Origin: JAZGGS01 sp963714405
GTDB taxonomy: Bacteria; Bacteroidota; Ignavibacteria; Ignavibacteriales; Ignavibacteriaceae
Reading direction: 5' to 3'
Length of the DNA: 64,000 bases
Assembly (NCBI GenBank): GCA_963714405.1
Contig: CAVQOH010000002.1
Span: 1,274,628 to 1,338,627, forward strand
In this document: positions 33,274-43,388 of the stretch, in pieces
How the letters are laid out: each line of letters begins with the position of its first letter
How positions within the stretch are numbered: position 1 is the stretch's first letter
The notes under the pieces: generated by a model
Seen by the model: only the letters and a program-made list of their open reading frames with translations
Databases searched by the model: none
Told to the model about the DNA's origin: nothing
Position numbers and translations under genes: made by a program

Positions 33274-34341
33274 ATGCTTGATAAAATAAAATCATTATTA
33301 ACAGGGCTGCTTATAAAGTTATCAGTGTGGTACACTTTTTTAAGCAAAGAAATCAGATCAAAATCTAAAGTAAATATTATCAAAAGATTTGTTCTTGTTT
33401 CAAAAGGATTTTTCACATACCGTTTAATTCCATGCGATTTTAATAAATGGAAATATTCTGATTACATATCAGATCTTGAAATCATCAAATTATCTTATGT
33501 AAACCACCCTTACAGTAAACTCTTAAGAAACAAACTTGTATTCTCGAATTATTTTAGAAACTATTTTAACACTCCACGCACATTCTTCTTAATTACCAGG
33601 AAACTTATAAAATCTGTTGATACGGAATTTAATGAAGAAGGTTTTAATGGATTTTTAAATGTGTTAGTAAAATTCGGTAAGCTGATAATGAAACCAAATT
33701 TTGGATCAAGAGGTAAAGCAATTTATCTTCTCGAATGTAAAGGGAAAAGGTTCTTTGTAAATAAAAAAGAGTATTCAGAATCAGAATTAAAAAAATTTGT
33801 TGCTTCTTCAAAGGGATTTATAATTGCTGAATTTATTGAACAAAGTGATTTTACAAAAAGCTTCTCACCTTTAAGTACTAATACATTAAGAATTAATACT
33901 TTTTTTGATTCCTCAAAAAATAAAGTGCTTATTAAGCAGCCCTACTTTAGAATGGGAACATCAAAAAGCGCACCTACAGATAACACTTCGCAAGGAGGTA
34001 TATTTGCTTTAGTTGATACGGAAAGTGGAATACTTGATGAAGCAATTGAGGTAATCACCTGGGGTTCAATTAAACTTGTTAAGAATCACCCCGAAACAAA
34101 TGTTCAGATATACGGAAATGTATTACCACAGTGGAATAAAATTAGAGAACAGATTTCAGATACTTGTAGGGTTATTTCTCCAGAAATAAAGGCCGTGGGA
34201 TGGGATATAATAATAACTAATGATGATTTCTATGTTATTGAAGGAAACAATGGACCGGAATTGGGTCAGCAGGCATTAGAGCACCCCCTTGCCAGAGATG
34301 AGGAAGTATTAAACTTTCTTAAGCAGGTTAAGATTAGGTAG
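33274..34341 (+). CDS. Sugar-transfer-associated ATP-grasp protein
   Basis: A 355-residue cytosolic protein of the ATP-grasp family often found in polysaccharide gene clusters (ATPgrasp_ST type). Visible motifs: LIMKPNFGSRGKAIYLL (nucleotide-binding Lys and glycine loop), FIIAEFIEQ (adenine hinge), TNTLRINTFF, GGIFALVDTESG, and the metal-binding end GWDIIITNDDFYVIEGNNGP. ATP-grasp enzymes ligate a carboxylate to an amine or thiol through an acyl phosphate, but the substrate here is unknown. No glycosyltransferase genes are adjacent, so the context is uninformative. Confidence 0.85.
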   Translation: MLDKIKSLLTGLLIKLSVWYTFLSKEIRSKSKVNIIKRFVLVSKGFFTYRLIPCDFNKWKYSDYISDLEIIKLSYVNHPYSKLLRNKLVFSNYFRNYFNTPRTFFLITRKLIKSVDTEFNEEGFNGFLNVLVKFGKLIMKPNFGSRGKAIYLLECKGKRFFVNKKEYSESELKKFVASSKGFIIAEFIEQSDFTKSFSPLSTNTLRINTFFDSSKNKVLIKQPYFRMGTSKSAPTDNTSQGGIFALVDTESGILDEAIEVITWGSIKLVKNHPETNVQIYGNVLPQWNKIREQISDTCRVISPEIKAVGWDIIITNDDFYVIEGNNGPELGQQALEHPLARDEEVLNFLKQVKIR

Positions 34342-34397
34342 ATTAAATTTAGTTTATTAATGGATTAAACCTTTTAATAATAGACCAATGTATGTTA

Positions 34398-34904
34398 TCA
34401 TCCAAGGTAGTTTATATATTGATTATAAGTTATATCATCAAAACAAACAAAAATCACTTTTTCAATAGAGCTATTTGCTTTTAAAAATTCATTCACCTGT
34501 TTCACAGCAATCTTAACCGCTCGTTTTAAAGGAAAACCGTAAACACCTGTGCTGATTGCAGGGAAGGCAATAGTCTTAACTCCGTTTTGCATTGCGAGAT
34601 TTAGTGAGTTGTAATAACATTTTGCCAGGTGTTCATCTTCGTTGTGATTACCCCCATTCCAAACAGGACCGACTGTGTGGATAACATATTTAGCCGGAAG
34701 ATTATATCCATTTGTAATTTTAGCTTCGCCAGTATTACATCCATTTAAAGATTTGCATTCTTCTAAAAGTTCTTTACCAGCAGCACGATGTATGGCTCCA
34801 TCAACTCCTCCTCCGCCAAGCAGCGAAGTATTTGCTGCGTTAACAATTGCATCAACTTTTAAAGTTGTAATATCACCTTTGTAAGTTTCTATTCTATAAC
34901 ACAT
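34398..34904 (-). CDS. Macrodomain protein (O-acetyl-ADP-ribose deacetylase type)
   Basis: A 168-residue single macrodomain of the MacroD/YmdB class: GDITTLKVDAIVNAANTSLL, GGGGVDGAIHRAAG and the phosphate loop STGVYGFPLKRA. The class hydrolyses O-acetyl-ADP-ribose or removes mono-ADP-ribose from proteins. It lies 14 bases downstream of kbl on the same strand, with tdh before that, so all three look like one operon; why a macrodomain accompanies threonine degradation is not obvious. Confidence 0.92.
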   Translation of the reverse strand: MCYRIETYKGDITTLKVDAIVNAANTSLLGGGGVDGAIHRAAGKELLEECKSLNGCNTGEAKITNGYNLPAKYVIHTVGPVWNGGNHNEDEHLAKCYYNSLNLAMQNGVKTIAFPAISTGVYGFPLKRAVKIAVKQVNEFLKANSSIEKVIFVCFDDITYNQYINYLG

Positions 34905-34918
34905 ACCCAGAACAAATG

Positions 34919-36110
34919 TTACAAGCTCATTTCTTCCTTAACTTCACTAAACTTTTCAACTGCAAAATCGAGATCATCTTTTGAATGCGCAGCGGAAATC
35001 TGCACTCTAATTCTTGCTGTATTTTTAGGAACAACAGGATAAAAGAAACCGATTACATATACGCCTTTCTCTAATAATCTTGCAGCCATTTTTTGAGAAA
35101 GGACAGCATCACCTAACATTATAGGAACAATCGGATGAATGCCGTCTTTTATTTCAAATCCGGCAGCTTTTATTTTCTCTCTAAAGTACTTTGTATTTTC
35201 TTCAAGCTTATCACGCAGATTAGTTGTTGAGCTTAGCAAATCTAATACTTTTAATGAAGCTGCAACTATACTGGGTGCAACGGTATTTGAAAAAAGATAT
35301 GGACGGGAACGTTGTCTCAGCAAATCAATTATTTCTTTTCTTCCACTTGTGTAACCACCACTTGCACCGCCTAACGCTTTGCCAAGTGTACCTGTAATAA
35401 TATCAATTCTTCCCATCACTTCATTATGTTCATGCGTTCCCTTACCATGTTTACCCATAAAGCCAACTGCATGAGAATCATCAACCATGACCATTGCATC
35501 ATATTTATCTGCCAAATCACAAATCCCTTTTAAGTTTGCAACGTAACCATCCATTGAAAAAACGCCGTCGGTAGCAATTAGTATTTGTTGTGCATTATTT
35601 GCTTTGGCTTCTTTCAAATTTTTCTTCAAGATCATTCATATTATTATTTTTGTAACGGTGACGCTGTGCTTTGCTTAGTCTAACACCATCAATAATACTT
35701 GCATGGTTTAATTCATCGCTAATAATTGCATCATTTTCATTGAGTATAGTTTCAAACAATCCTCCGTTAGCATCAAAGCAGGAGGTGTAGAGAATTGTAT
35801 CATCTGTTTCCAGGAATTCGGAAATTTTGTTTTCTAATTCTTTATGAATTTGCTGCGTACCACAAATAAATCTAACTGAAGATAAACCGTAACCCCAGCT
35901 ATCATAACTCTCTTTTGCTGCTTTAATTATTTCAGCATGATTTGATAAACCTAGATAATTATTTGCACACATATTAAGAACTTTTTTTCCACCGGTAACT
36001 TCAATATTTGCTTTTTGCGGAGAAGTTATAATTCGTTCTTTTTTGTAAAGTCCTTCTTCTTCAATGCCTGTTAATATTTTTGAGTAATAATTTTTTGTTC
36101 CCGTGTTCAT
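34919..36110 (-). CDS. kbl: 2-amino-3-ketobutyrate CoA ligase (glycine C-acetyltransferase), frameshifted
   Basis: Cleaves 2-amino-3-ketobutyrate with CoA to glycine and acetyl-CoA, the step after Tdh in threonine degradation; a PLP enzyme of the alpha-oxoamine synthase family. The N-terminal frame (36110 to ~35620) has NMCANNYLGLSNH, SVRFICGTQQIHKELE and DELNHASIIDGVRL. The C-terminal frame (to 34919) has ATDGVFSMDG, VDDSHAVGFMGKHGKGTHEH and GTLGKALGGASGGYTSG with the PLP lysine. The frames join as DLEEKLKEAKANN if one T of the minus-strand TTT at 35616-35618 is dropped. So the gene has one +1 frameshift, or one base error. ATG 36110 follows AAGGAAA. Confidence 0.88.
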
Positions 36111-36124
36111 ATGAATTTCCTTTT

Positions 36125-37162
36125 TTAAGATTCCCAGTTAAGAATTATTTTACCAGAGTTACCAGATTTCATCAATTCAAATCCTTCCTTAAAATCTTTG
36201 TAATTAAAGCGATGAGTAATTACTGATGAAACATCTAGTCCGCTTTGTACCATCACCTGCATTTTATACCAGGTTTCAAACATCTTTCTTCCATAAATTC
36301 CTCTTAATGTTAATCCGTTAAAAACAATTTTGTTCCAATCAACAGCAGCATCTGAAGGAAGAATGCCAAGCAATGCAATGTTACCTCCGTGATACATAAC
36401 ATCAATCATATCATTAAGAGCTTTTGGATTGCCAGACATTTCTAATCCCACATCAAATCCTTCCATCATACCGAGATCATTTATAACATCAGCAAGTTTT
36501 GTTTTTGAAACATTTACTGCTTTTGTAACACCTATTTTTTCAGCAAGCTTTAACCTGTAAGGATTAACATCAGTAATTACAACATACCTTGCACCTGCAT
36601 GTTTACATATCGCAGCTGCCATAATACCTATCGGACCTGCTCCTGTAATAAGTACATCTTCACCTAAAACATCAAAACTTAAAGCAGTATGCACGGCGTT
36701 GCCGAAGGGATCATAAACTGATAAAACATCCTTTGAAATATTTGGATCACAGTGCCATATATTTGAAACTGGAATTACTAAATATTCAGCAAAGCAGCCA
36801 GATCTGTTTACACCAACTCCAAGAGTATTTGGGCAAAGATGCCTTCTTCCCGCCCGACAATTTCTGCAATAACCGCAAGTAATGTGTCCTTCACCACTAA
36901 CTAATTCTCCTTTTTTTACATCTTTAACATTTTCTCCAAATGCTTCTACAACTCCAACATACTCATGCCCTACAACCATTGGAACAGGAATTGTTTTACT
37001 TGCCCATTCGTCCCAATTATAAATATGAATATCAGTTCCGCAGATGGCTGTTTTTTGAATTTTTATTAATACGTCATTTGTTCCGTATTCTGGAAAAGGA
37101 ACCTCATCAAGCCATAAACCTGGTTTGGCGAATTTTTTTACAAGCGCTTTCATATTTTTCAT
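36125..37162 (-). CDS. tdh: L-threonine 3-dehydrogenase
   Basis: A 345-residue zinc-dependent medium-chain dehydrogenase oxidising L-threonine to 2-amino-3-ketobutyrate with NAD+. Evidence: catalytic-zinc segment AICGTDIHIYNWDEW and GHEYVGVV, the four-cysteine structural zinc loop (CGYCRNCRAGRRHLCPNT), the Rossmann motif ITGAGPIGIMAAAICKHAG, and the Tdh-specific end LNGLTLRGIYGRKMFETWY-like VFNGLTLRGIYGRKMFETWY. The first of two nearby ATG codons is used; ATG 37153 is the alternative. kbl follows 14 bases downstream, confirming the pathway. Confidence 0.95.
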   Translation of the reverse strand: MKNMKALVKKFAKPGLWLDEVPFPEYGTNDVLIKIQKTAICGTDIHIYNWDEWASKTIPVPMVVGHEYVGVVEAFGENVKDVKKGELVSGEGHITCGYCRNCRAGRRHLCPNTLGVGVNRSGCFAEYLVIPVSNIWHCDPNISKDVLSVYDPFGNAVHTALSFDVLGEDVLITGAGPIGIMAAAICKHAGARYVVITDVNPYRLKLAEKIGVTKAVNVSKTKLADVINDLGMMEGFDVGLEMSGNPKALNDMIDVMYHGGNIALLGILPSDAAVDWNKIVFNGLTLRGIYGRKMFETWYKMQVMVQSGLDVSSVITHRFNYKDFKEGFELMKSGNSGKIILNWES

Positions 37163-37287
37163 GGTAAAAATCCTGGTGTAAAATATTTTTATAATTAGAT
37201 TTAAAATTATAGATAAGGTGAGTAAACAACAAAATTATTGTTAAGAGGTGAATTCGGATTAAAATGGAGGAAGAGGGCAGATTCGAA

Positions 37288-37701
37288 TTAAATTAAAGAA
37301 AATAGCGCAAACTCTGATTTGCCAAATAAACGCGGTGAAGTTTTTAGATCGTCAATCTTCTTACTAACCCATTGTTCATCAATTGAATTTGCTTGAGCAG
37401 TTGCAATTAACCAATCCATTTCCAGTTCATTAAGTTCATCATCAATAAGGGCAAGATTTAATCCATCAGTGATAAATGATTTGGCAATTTTTGTATTTGA
37501 AAAAACAATCGGATCTTCATTTAAATATTCATTGGCAAGCAAGTTATTTATTGTTTCTTCGTAGAAATCCGATGAAAAACCAAGTCTATCTGAAAATTTT
37601 TTAATTATCTTTTTTTCGGTATCAGTTAGTTGTTTATCAATTTTAGCAGTTATTAATAAGCCCTTAAGGTAATTGCTGCGGTCTATTTGAGGGATTTCCA
37701 T
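37288..37701 (-). CDS. TerB-like helical protein
   Basis: About 137 residues from ATG 37701, which has AAGGA six bases upstream; ATG 37707 is possible. The all-helical pattern with acidic turns (YLKGLLITAKIDKQLTDTEK, then NLALIDDELNELEMDWLIAT) resembles the two halves of the tellurite-resistance TerB fold, including acidic metal-binding-like residues. No membrane segment. The function of such stand-alone proteins is unknown, and the link to TerB is moderate at best. The gene stands alone upstream of fumC on the opposite strand. Confidence 0.6.
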   Translation of the reverse strand: MEIPQIDRSNYLKGLLITAKIDKQLTDTEKKIIKKFSDRLGFSSDFYEETINNLLANEYLNEDPIVFSNTKIAKSFITDGLNLALIDDELNELEMDWLIATAQANSIDEQWVSKKIDDLKTSPRLFGKSEFALFSLI

Positions 37702-37989
37702 TTGCATCCTTATTAATGAATTAATTCAAATTTATACAAATTGAGTTGAATTGTAAATGCAATTTTCATTCCATAAACCATTTGTAATGTAAATCACTTT
37801 TTTATTTTGTATTCCCATTCTTTATTACAAACTATTGATAATTATAAACAAATATGTGTAGATAATACAGGAAAAATGTTCCATAGTTAACAACAGTAAT
37901 AAACTTATCTCCAAATCATATTATTTTGTTGTAAATTTAATATTGAAATATGAGAATTTATTAAACTTATTCTAACAGGGAGTATTAAA

Positions 37990-39381
37990 ATGGATTACCG
38001 GGTTGAAACAGATACAATGGGTGAAATTAAAGTTCCTAAGGATAGATATTATGGTGCTCAAACTGCAAGATCGTTGATGAATTTTAAAATTGGTGAAGAA
38101 ACTTTTCCAAGAGAAATAATCCGTGCACTTGGTGTTCTAAAAAAAGCGGCTGCATTAATTAATAAAGAATTAGGTACACTTTCAAATGAAAAAGCAGAGC
38201 TAATTGTTAAAGCTGCTGATGAAGTTATTGATGGTAAACTTGATGAGCATTTTCCTTTAGTTGTCTGGCAAACGGGAAGTGGCACACAAACAAACATGAA
38301 TTCTAACGAGGTAATTGCCAACCGTGCTATTGAATTTGCCGGCGGAGAACTTGGCAGTAAAAAACCTATTCATCCGAATGATGATGTAAATAAAGCACAA
38401 TCTTCAAACGATACTTTCCCAACAGCAATGCACATTGCTGCAGTAGAAGAAATTCACAGAAGATTAATTCCAATGGTTACAAAGCTTCGTGATGCACTTC
38501 AAAAGAAATCAGAAGAGTTTAATGATGTTGTAAAAATTGGCAGGACTCATTTAATGGATGCTGTACCACTAACCTTGGGACAGGAATTTTCTGGCTATGT
38601 ACAACAGTTAACAAATGGGTTAGAAAGAATTAGTGCTTCAATGCCAAGATTATATGAATTAGCTCTTGGTGGTACCGCTGTTGGTACAGGCTTAAATACT
38701 CATCCTGAATTTGCTGTAAAAGCTGCAAAAAGTATAGCTGATATTACTAAACTTCCTTTTGTTACAGGAAGAAATAAATTTGAAGGGTTAGCTGCACACG
38801 ATGCGATGGTAGAAATCAGTGGTGTTCTTAAAACTCTTGCCGTTTCACTTATGAAAATTGCAAACGATATCAGAACTCTCGGATCAGGTCCGCGATGTGG
38901 AATTGGTGAGTTAAATCTTCCCGCAAATGAACCGGGAAGCTCTATAATGCCGGGTAAAGTAAATCCAACTCAATCAGAAGCATTAACAATGGTGTGTGCG
39001 CAGGTTATGGGTAACGATGTTGCTGTTAATATTGGAGGAGCTACAGGACACTACGAGTTGAACGTATTTAAACCTGTTATTATTTATAATGTTTTGCAAT
39101 CTATACGTCTAATATCAGATGCTTGCGAAAGCTTTACTGATAACTGTGTTGTTGGAATTGAAGCAAATGAAAAAAATATAAAAGCACACCTAACAAATTC
39201 TTTGATGCTTGTCACTGCTCTTAATCCGCATATAGGTTATGATAACGCAGCTAAAATTGCAAAAAAAGCTCATGCAGAAGGCAAGACTTTAAAGGAAGTT
39301 GCGGTTGAACTTGGAATATTAACTGCTGAAAAATTTGATGAAATTGTTAAGCCGGAGAACATGGTAGGACCGAAGAAATAA
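37990..39381 (+). CDS. fumC: Class II fumarate hydratase
   Basis: A 463-residue homotetrameric TCA-cycle enzyme interconverting fumarate and malate. Diagnostics: WQTGSGTQTNMNSNEVIANR, HPNDDVNKAQSSNDTFPTAM, GRTHLMDAVPLTLGQEFSGY and the superfamily signature GSSIMPGKVNPTQSEALTM with the catalytic Ser. All positions fit FumC rather than aspartase (TGLNTHPEFA). The Shine-Dalgarno AGGGAG precedes the ATG. A terminator follows. Confidence 0.96.
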   Translation: MDYRVETDTMGEIKVPKDRYYGAQTARSLMNFKIGEETFPREIIRALGVLKKAAALINKELGTLSNEKAELIVKAADEVIDGKLDEHFPLVVWQTGSGTQTNMNSNEVIANRAIEFAGGELGSKKPIHPNDDVNKAQSSNDTFPTAMHIAAVEEIHRRLIPMVTKLRDALQKKSEEFNDVVKIGRTHLMDAVPLTLGQEFSGYVQQLTNGLERISASMPRLYELALGGTAVGTGLNTHPEFAVKAAKSIADITKLPFVTGRNKFEGLAAHDAMVEISGVLKTLAVSLMKIANDIRTLGSGPRCGIGELNLPANEPGSSIMPGKVNPTQSEALTMVCAQVMGNDVAVNIGGATGHYELNVFKPVIIYNVLQSIRLISDACESFTDNCVVGIEANEKNIKAHLTNSLMLVTALNPHIGYDNAAKIAKKAHAEGKTLKEVAVELGILTAEKFDEIVKPENMVGPKK

Positions 39382-39401
39382 TAATCAATAAAAAATTATG
39401 T

Positions 39402-39440
39402 AAAGTCATTCTCATAAATTGGGAATGACTTTTTATTTTT
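39402..39440 (+). terminator. Terminator after fumC
   Basis: AAAGTCATTC (39402-39411) pairs with GGAATGACTTT (39422-39432) around a short loop, followed by TTATTTTT. It lies 20 bases after the fumarase stop. Confidence 0.75.
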
Positions 39441-39462
39441 AATTGAAATTGATTTTTTGTGT

Positions 39463-40173
39463 ATGGAAAACTGGAATGGCATCGGCTCACTTTTTATTGC
39501 ATGTATTGAGCTTATTCTTTTAATAAACCTTGTAATATTTTCAGAAAAGAATAAACTCAACAATCTTGCAATGCTGCTCATCCTAATTTTGATGTCGTAC
39601 CAACTTTTGGAGTTTTTAATGTGCCAGTTAGGATTAAGCTCATCACTTATGGCTTACTTTGCTTTTGCAGTAATCTCAATTCTTCCACCGCTTAGTTTTA
39701 CCCTTGCAGCTGAACTTTACAATTTTAAAAGCAGAGCTGTAAACCTGGTATTTTTACCGTCTGCATTTTTTATCATCTACTACATTTTTGTTATTGATTA
39801 TTTTGTGGTAACAAGTTGTGCTGTGTTATACGCAACTTACAATTATCCACTGGGGGACTTATTCGGATTTTTTTATTATGCACCTATATTAGCGGTTATA
39901 TTTTTACTCGTAAGGGGAATTAAAAAACAAAAAGATAAGAGAAAATTATTTATCTCCAAAGTTTTACTTGCTGGTAATATAATAATCAGCATTCCTGTAA
40001 TAGTTGCTTTTACTTTAATGGTTATCGGTAACTATTATTTAATTAGTAAAATGGAAAGCATAATGTGTAAATTTGCTTTCGCTTATGCTTTGTGTTTAAG
40101 TATAGTTTGTTTATATAATTCTAAAAGAAAAGATGAACGAAATTATTTTAAATATTTATTTAGTAATAAATAA
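39463..40173 (+). CDS. Polytopic membrane protein of unknown function (seven-helix type)
   Basis: About 236 residues from ATG 39463; an in-frame TTG two codons earlier is less likely. Seven hydrophobic helices alternate with short loops (LFIACIELILLINLVIF, MLLILILMSYQLLEFLMCQL, APILAVIFLLVRGIKKQ, IIISIPVIVAFTLMVIGNYY), reminiscent of the membrane sensor half of some bacterial receptor proteins, but no cytoplasmic output domain follows. It overlaps the next ORF by 41 bases. No family assignment. Confidence 0.65.
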   Translation: MENWNGIGSLFIACIELILLINLVIFSEKNKLNNLAMLLILILMSYQLLEFLMCQLGLSSSLMAYFAFAVISILPPLSFTLAAELYNFKSRAVNLVFLPSAFFIIYYIFVIDYFVVTSCAVLYATYNYPLGDLFGFFYYAPILAVIFLLVRGIKKQKDKRKLFISKVLLAGNIIISIPVIVAFTLMVIGNYYLISKMESIMCKFAFAYALCLSIVCLYNSKRKDERNYFKYLFSNK

Positions 40174-40468
40174 CGATTTGGTAGAAGAATTCCGTGCAGT
40201 GGCTTATGAGCGTGAAGGGGGAGATGATAATAAGATTAAATTCCTTAAAAGCTGTGCAAAAGAAGACTTTACAAAATCCTATCATTTTGATGCCCCAACT
40301 GATAAAAAAGGTAAATTTATGAGTTACAGGAGATTCCATAAGCTTGAAAAACGAGGAATGCACTTTCAATTATTTGAAGAGATTTTTTCTAAATTTAACC
40401 TTCCTGAAAAACCATTAATATGCGTTACACCCGTTGTTGATGGTGAAATTTATGCAGAAGAAGTTTAA
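40133..40468 (+). CDS. Hypothetical protein overlapping the membrane-protein gene
   Basis: A 111-residue soluble ORF starting ATG 40133 inside the end of the preceding gene, in another frame. It is charged (RAVAYEREGGDDNKIKFLK, KEDFTKSYHFDAP) and ends CVTPVVDGEIYAEEV; no signal peptide. Most of its length does not overlap another gene and its codon use looks normal, which argues that it is real. The actual start may lie further in (no strong Shine-Dalgarno at 40133). Translational coupling to the membrane protein is likely. Not recognised. Confidence 0.55.
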   Translation: MNEIILNIYLVINNDLVEEFRAVAYEREGGDDNKIKFLKSCAKEDFTKSYHFDAPTDKKGKFMSYRRFHKLEKRGMHFQLFEEIFSKFNLPEKPLICVTPVVDGEIYAEEV

Positions 40469-40501
40469 TATTTTCTAGTAAATTTTTAATAAAATTAAGT
40501 G

Positions 40502-42608
40502 ATGAAAAATTTTAAATTAATATTTTTATCAATTTTAGGTTTAATTTTGATTACTATGGCAAGTAATATAAGCACTACCGGTAAATCATCTGTGGTAAAA
40601 AACAAACAGCAAAAAGAATTTATAAAAAAGCAGCAGGAGCTGGATAAATATTACTCAGAGAAAACACTTGGCTCCTTTGTTAAAGATGGTAAAACTCATT
40701 TCAGGTTATTTGCACCTTCTGCAGAAAAAGTTTCTTTAATTACTTTTACTCAACCTGAACAAACTGAAGGTAAAGAATATGAAATGCTTAGAGATAGTGA
40801 TGGAGTTTGGGAAACTGCTTTAGATGGAGAACAATTTGGATTGTATTATGGGTATAAAGTTTGTCATCAGGAAATTCCTTGTATAGAGGATATCCTTTGT
40901 ATTGATCCTTATGCAAAAGCTGTTACTACTTTTAATACTTATTTTAATCCGCGCAGAAGCATTGTTGTAAAGGAAGGCAGATTATGATTGGGAAGGTGAT
41001 ACCTGGATTAAAAACGATTGGCGCGATTTAATAATTTATGAAATGCACATTCGTGATATTACTGAACATCCTTCTTCAGGAGTTGAACAAAGAGGAACTT
41101 ATAAAGGATTAACTGAAAAAGATAAAACTGGTGGAATTGATTACATAAAAAAACTTGGTGTTAATACTGTAGAACTTTTGCCTGCACAGGAATTTGCAAA
41201 TATAGAAATTCCTTATCAGGATTCTGCAAACGGAAAATTTAATACATGGAATCCTTATGAAAGAAATCATTGGGGATATATGACCGCTGCATTTTTTGCA
41301 CCAGAAAGTTACTACTCTGAAAATTTAAGAAGCATTGAATGGAATACATGGAGCGGAAAAGATGCAAAAGCAGTAAATGATTTTAAAGATATGGTTAAAG
41401 CATTCCACAAGGAAGGGATAGCGGTTATAATGGATGTTGTTTATAACCATATTTCCGAATATGAAATTGGAAACTTTAAGGAGATTGATAAAGATTATTA
41501 TTTCCGTTTGGATGAAAAGGGAGATTACATTGCACAAAGTTATTGCGGTAATGATTTTAAAACCGAACGGCCGATGGCAAGAAGGTTAATTGTTGAATCA
41601 GTTCTTTACTGGATGAAAGAGTATCATATTGATGGATTTAGATTTGATCTTGGAAAGCTAATTGATTGGGAAACACTTGAAGAAATTATTTATGAAGCTA
41701 AAAAAATAAATCCTGATGTGGTTTTTGTATGCGAACCGTGGGGAGGAGGATATGATCCTAAAGGTTTTTCTGTAAGAGGATGGGCAGCGTGGAATGATCA
41801 AATTAGAAATGGAATAAAAGGTGAAAATCCGTTTGAGGGTCATGGATGGATTTTTGGGAAATGGTACAGTAATAACAATCCAGCTAGAATTGAAAGTTAT
41901 GTAAGGGGAACGCTTATAAAAGATAAATTCGGATTATTCCAAAAGCCAGCACATTCAGTAAATTATCTTGAATCGCACGATGGTTACACACTTGGAGATT
42001 TTATAAGATTAGGTTTAGGTGATGTAAAGAAAGAGGGGCTAATTAAGAACATTGATGAATTTGTAAAATTAAATCAAACGCAACTTAAATTAAACAAGCT
42101 TGCAGCATTGTTTTTATTTACCTCTCGAGGAATTACTATGATTCATTCAGGGCAGGAGTTTGCAAGAACAAAAGTTATTCAGCAAAATGTTGATGTACCT
42201 GATAAGCACATAGGGACGATCGATCATAACAGTTATAATAAGGATAACGAAACAAATTATATTAATTATAATCATGCAAAAATTAATGAAGAACTCTTGG
42301 ATTACTACAAGGGATTGATTGATCTAAGAAAAAATTATGAAGCTTTTAGAAGAGCAAAATATGACGATGTTAGTTTTTTAAAAATTAAAGGCAATCCCTT
42401 TGCAATTGCTTATAAATTAAGCTATAAAAATGATGAGTTTATTGTTGTATTAAATTCTGATTTTAAAAAGGATCAAAAATTCACACTGCCTGAAGGCGAA
42501 TGGAATGTACTTGTAAATCCATCAGTTGCAGGAATTGAAAGTAAAGAAACTGTAAAAGAAAATATTACTGTTAAACCTTCAACAGGTTTTGTTTTAAAAA
42601 AGAAGTAA
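40502..42608 (+). CDS. pulA: Exported type I pullulanase / glycogen-debranching-like GH13 enzyme, frameshifted
   Basis: The N-terminal frame (40502-40987) has a signal-like segment (MKNFKLIFLSILGLILITMA), a coil and a CBM48-like domain (LGSFVKDGKTHFRLFAPSAE). The second frame (to 42608) is the GH13 catalytic barrel: DVVYNH, GFRFDLGK with the nucleophile Asp, VFVCEPWGGGY with the acid Glu, and YLESHDGYTL. Dropping one G at 40976-40977 joins them as VVKEADYDWEGDTW, so this is one ~700-residue gene with one extra base. The enzyme would hydrolyse alpha-1,6 links in pullulan- or glycogen-like glucans outside the cytoplasm. The YNWGYDP motif of classical pullulanases is replaced by RNHWGYMTA. Confidence 0.85.
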
Positions 42609-42614
42609 GTAACT

Positions 42615-43388
42615 ATGCTGGCATATTTAAAACCATTGTTATTAATTCATCTGGCATTTTTATCTGCACAATATCTTTACCCGCAAAGCGATGATAAAAT
42701 TCAAGGCTCTCCCGAATGGTTAGTTGATAAGTATTTTTTTCAAAAACAGTTTCCCGATAAAGCAAATTACTTTACCGGCGAGATGATTGAAGAAGCTGAA
42801 AAGCCAACCATTGGAGAAGAGCTTAATGGAAATGCTGATGTTTCATTTCATAAAATTCATTCAGAAAACGGGAAAGAGGTTTACTCAGTTGAAGTTGTGG
42901 TAAGTGAAACCACAGCAGATTTTTATTGTTACTTGCTGAACACAGATGACATGTGGAAAATTGAAGCGGTTAGACGATTTGTATTACCAAGATTTATTTA
43001 CATCGCTAAGGATTCACTTAATATAATTGAAAATATTTCATCCAAAGATGCAGATCTTTTAAGACTGCTTACCTTAATTACAAGTAGTGATGCGGAGTTA
43101 ATAAAATATTTAACTGACAATATTAATGATTTTTATAAACTCGTTTTGTATATAGAAGATGAAGACACTGAAAACATTCAAAACTTATTAAACAAGTTAA
43201 GCATTGATGCAACTTTTAGAGATGAAAAATATCCTGGCTGTATATTTTTTCAGATTGGAGCTCTTGATACCAAACAAGTTGGATATTTTTACAGTAGCGA
43301 AAACTCAATCCTTCCTGAAATTTCACCAAATGGATTTATTATTGTTGAAGAAATTTTACCCAAATGGTTTCTTTACAGGATTATTTAG
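42615..43388 (+). CDS. Secreted hypothetical protein
   Basis: A 257-residue protein with a signal peptide (MLAYLKPLLLIHLAFLSAQYLYPQ). Mature sequence is acidic and mixed alpha/beta: an N-terminal part (GELNGNADVSFHKI-like EELNGNADVSFHKIHSENGK) that may be an NTF2/cystatin-like sheet with DDMWKIEAVRRF, then a helical part (SKDADLLRLLTLITSSDAEL). No catalytic motif was seen. It follows the pullulanase gene by six bases, probably in its operon, and overlaps the convergent hybrid kinase by eight bases. Confidence 0.7.
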   Translation: MLAYLKPLLLIHLAFLSAQYLYPQSDDKIQGSPEWLVDKYFFQKQFPDKANYFTGEMIEEAEKPTIGEELNGNADVSFHKIHSENGKEVYSVEVVVSETTADFYCYLLNTDDMWKIEAVRRFVLPRFIYIAKDSLNIIENISSKDADLLRLLTLITSSDAELIKYLTDNINDFYKLVLYIEDEDTENIQNLLNKLSIDATFRDEKYPGCIFFQIGALDTKQVGYFYSSENSILPEISPNGFIIVEEILPKWFLYRII

